From the NCBI GenBank assembly GCA_902796835.1, contig CADBQP010000052.1, forward strand, positions 51,126 to 115,125: 64,000 nt of DNA, written 5' to 3'. The position numbers and the translations under genes were made by a program. The notes below the pieces were generated by a model. The model saw only the letters and a program-made list of their open reading frames with translations. It was not told the DNA's origin and ran no database searches. Every line of letters starts with the position of its first letter. The stretch's first letter is position 1. Below, one piece after another: positions 62,906 to 64,000 of this stretch. Source of the DNA: an uncultured Bacteroidales bacterium. Lineage in GTDB: Bacteria; Bacteroidota; Bacteroidia; Bacteroidales; Bacteroidaceae.

Positions 62906-64000
62906 ATGAACAAATACCTCACATACGTTCTTTTCCTTATATCCTTGTTTTCGCTATCTGCCCAAGCGCAATTCTTGATGCGCATAAGTGGTGGCGGGCA
63001 GCAAAAAGCATCGTATATCCTTGGTACAATCCATACCCAACCTGGCTCCGTGCTCAACAATATGCCTGAATACGCAGAGGCCGAAGCACAGTGTTTGCAG
63101 CTGTATCCCGAATTCGACCTACTTGATACATTGAAAATAAAACAGGCTCAAACGACAGGGCTGAAAATGATTAAGCTCCCAGATGAGAAAACAATTTTCG
63201 ATGTTTTGAACGAGGAACAAACCATACAACTCGATCGATGCTTCAAGGACTTGCTCCAAGTAGGGCTTAAGGATTCAATCACGAGTCCTATGTGGCATTT
63301 ACATCCTAATGGTTTTATTTCTTTCTTCAGTATTATACTAGGTATAGAGGAAATGAAGAAATATCCCGAACTCCTCCAGACAGCCTCTCCAGAAGCGACC
63401 ATTGACAAAGTGTGTATAGCGCGGGCTAAGGAGCGGGGTATGAGCATAGGATATTTAGACAAGATTTCTTCTGACGAAGTGGTGGATTCTATCAAAAACA
63501 TAATGGCGCAAAAGTTAGATGCTGGCATCGATTCACTAATGGCCTTTCTTAATCATCTTGAAATACATCGCAGTCGCATAATAAAAGATACACAGCTGAC
63601 TGTAAAAATGCTCAATTACTGGCAGCATCGCGACTTCGCAGGTTATTCTTCCGATGCAGAGGTCCATTCAATGTTGCAGCGCGACAGCCTTATTTTCAAG
63701 AAGCGAAACGAGCGTTGGCTTCCACAGATGGTAAATGCCATGCACAAAGCACCTACCATGTTCGTCGTAGGATGCGGCCACTTGGTAGGGACGGACGGAA
63801 TGGTAGAACTTTTGCGCAGAGAGGGCTACGACGTAGAGCAAGTTGTGCCCACATACCTTGCCGCCATTCGCCGTTATCTCACATCGGAAATTGGTTTGCA
63901 ATATGCTGAAGCTGACTATTGCGTGCCCCTTTGCCAAATCGTGGCCGTGGACGAAAGCAATGCTGAGGACATTCGCGTGTGGGGCGACTTTTGGGTTTAC
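62906..64000 (+). CDS. TraB/GumN family secreted protein, 3' end beyond window
   Basis: The frame is open from the ATG at 62906 to the right edge (365 codons) without a stop. A signal peptide (YLTYVLFLISLFSLSAQAQF) precedes the TraB/GumN (Tiki-like) domain: YILGTIHTQPGSV with the conserved GTxH and, near residue 285, MFVVGCGHLVGTDGMVELLR with the second His. Tiki-like proteins of animals are metal-dependent proteases; the bacterial enzymes are not characterised. After the normal end of the domain the protein continues with YAEADYCVPLCQIVAVDESN and DIRVWGDFWVY, which belongs to a second domain cut by the window edge. It lies 58 bp after the OPT gene. Confidence 0.85.
   Translation, partial: MNKYLTYVLFLISLFSLSAQAQFLMRISGGGQQKASYILGTIHTQPGSVLNNMPEYAEAEAQCLQLYPEFDLLDTLKIKQAQTTGLKMIKLPDEKTIFDVLNEEQTIQLDRCFKDLLQVGLKDSITSPMWHLHPNGFISFFSIILGIEEMKKYPELLQTASPEATIDKVCIARAKERGMSIGYLDKISSDEVVDSIKNIMAQKLDAGIDSLMAFLNHLEIHRSRIIKDTQLTVKMLNYWQHRDFAGYSSDAEVHSMLQRDSLIFKKRNERWLPQMVNAMHKAPTMFVVGCGHLVGTDGMVELLRREGYDVEQVVPTYLAAIRRYLTSEIGLQYAEADYCVPLCQIVAVDESNAEDIRVWGDFWVY

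Overview
The window is chromosomal DNA from a member of the Bacteroidota, most probably order Bacteroidales and perhaps a Prevotellaceae-like lineage (family level is inference). The evidence is a type IX secretion set (porU, porV, sprA), a fused lpxC-fabZ gene, SusC/SusD outer-membrane pairs, lipoproteins with short SxxC-type lipoboxes, and several promoters of the Bacteroidota form TTTG-N19-21-TAnnTTTG. By eye the base composition is GC-rich for this group. There is one tRNA (Pro, anticodon TGG) and no rRNA, prophage, insertion sequence or CRISPR array.

Layout, left to right. 1-2047 (minus): rfbA followed by a secreted protein cut by the left edge. 2140-7227 (minus): a three-gene glycogen/alpha-glucan operon (debranching enzyme, glycosyltransferase, GH57 amylase) with a promoter and a terminator. 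7446-8920 (minus): a small-protein pair (DUF4250 plus a conserved hypothetical), a rhodanese lipoprotein and ispF. 8952-14472 (minus): the type IX secretion genes porU and porV behind a fumarylacetoacetate-hydrolase-family gene. 14757-22915 (plus): ruvA and the 2500-residue translocon protein SprA. 23034-24127: tRNA-Pro and a DUF5715 protein. 24292-31638 (minus): lipid A genes lpxD, lpxC/fabZ and lpxA, a pRiA4b-ORF3-like protein, miaA and a class A penicillin-binding protein. 32100-33053 (plus): a secreted glycerophosphodiester phosphodiesterase. 33165-49479 (minus): a 16-kb block in which the order fasciclin lipoprotein-SusC-SusD occurs twice, apparently from one promoter. 49727-53691: a radical SAM protein, an ECF-type sigma factor, a 37-codon ORF and an S9 peptidase. 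53984-64000 (plus): rpe, a DHH phosphoesterase, DUF4301, a YtxH/holin-like/hypothetical trio, galE, nspC, an OPT transporter and a TraB/GumN protein cut by the right edge.

Most genes are housekeeping or envelope functions: lipid A, peptidoglycan, type IX secretion, SusCD import, nucleotide sugars. The most unusual signal is a family of tandem arrays with an exact 21-bp period. Each unit is a 17-nt imperfect palindrome plus a 4-nt T/A-rich spacer. There are five arrays, at 7343-7426, 15527-15610, 24175-24258, 31838-31942 and 53755-53859. Four are intergenic. The fifth lies inside sprA, in frame, just after the signal peptide, where it encodes a heptad-repeated Ser/Thr/Val segment. Paired base changes keep the dyad, and the sprA copy has lost the stop codon that the consensus unit would create. 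I do not recognise this as a named repeat family.
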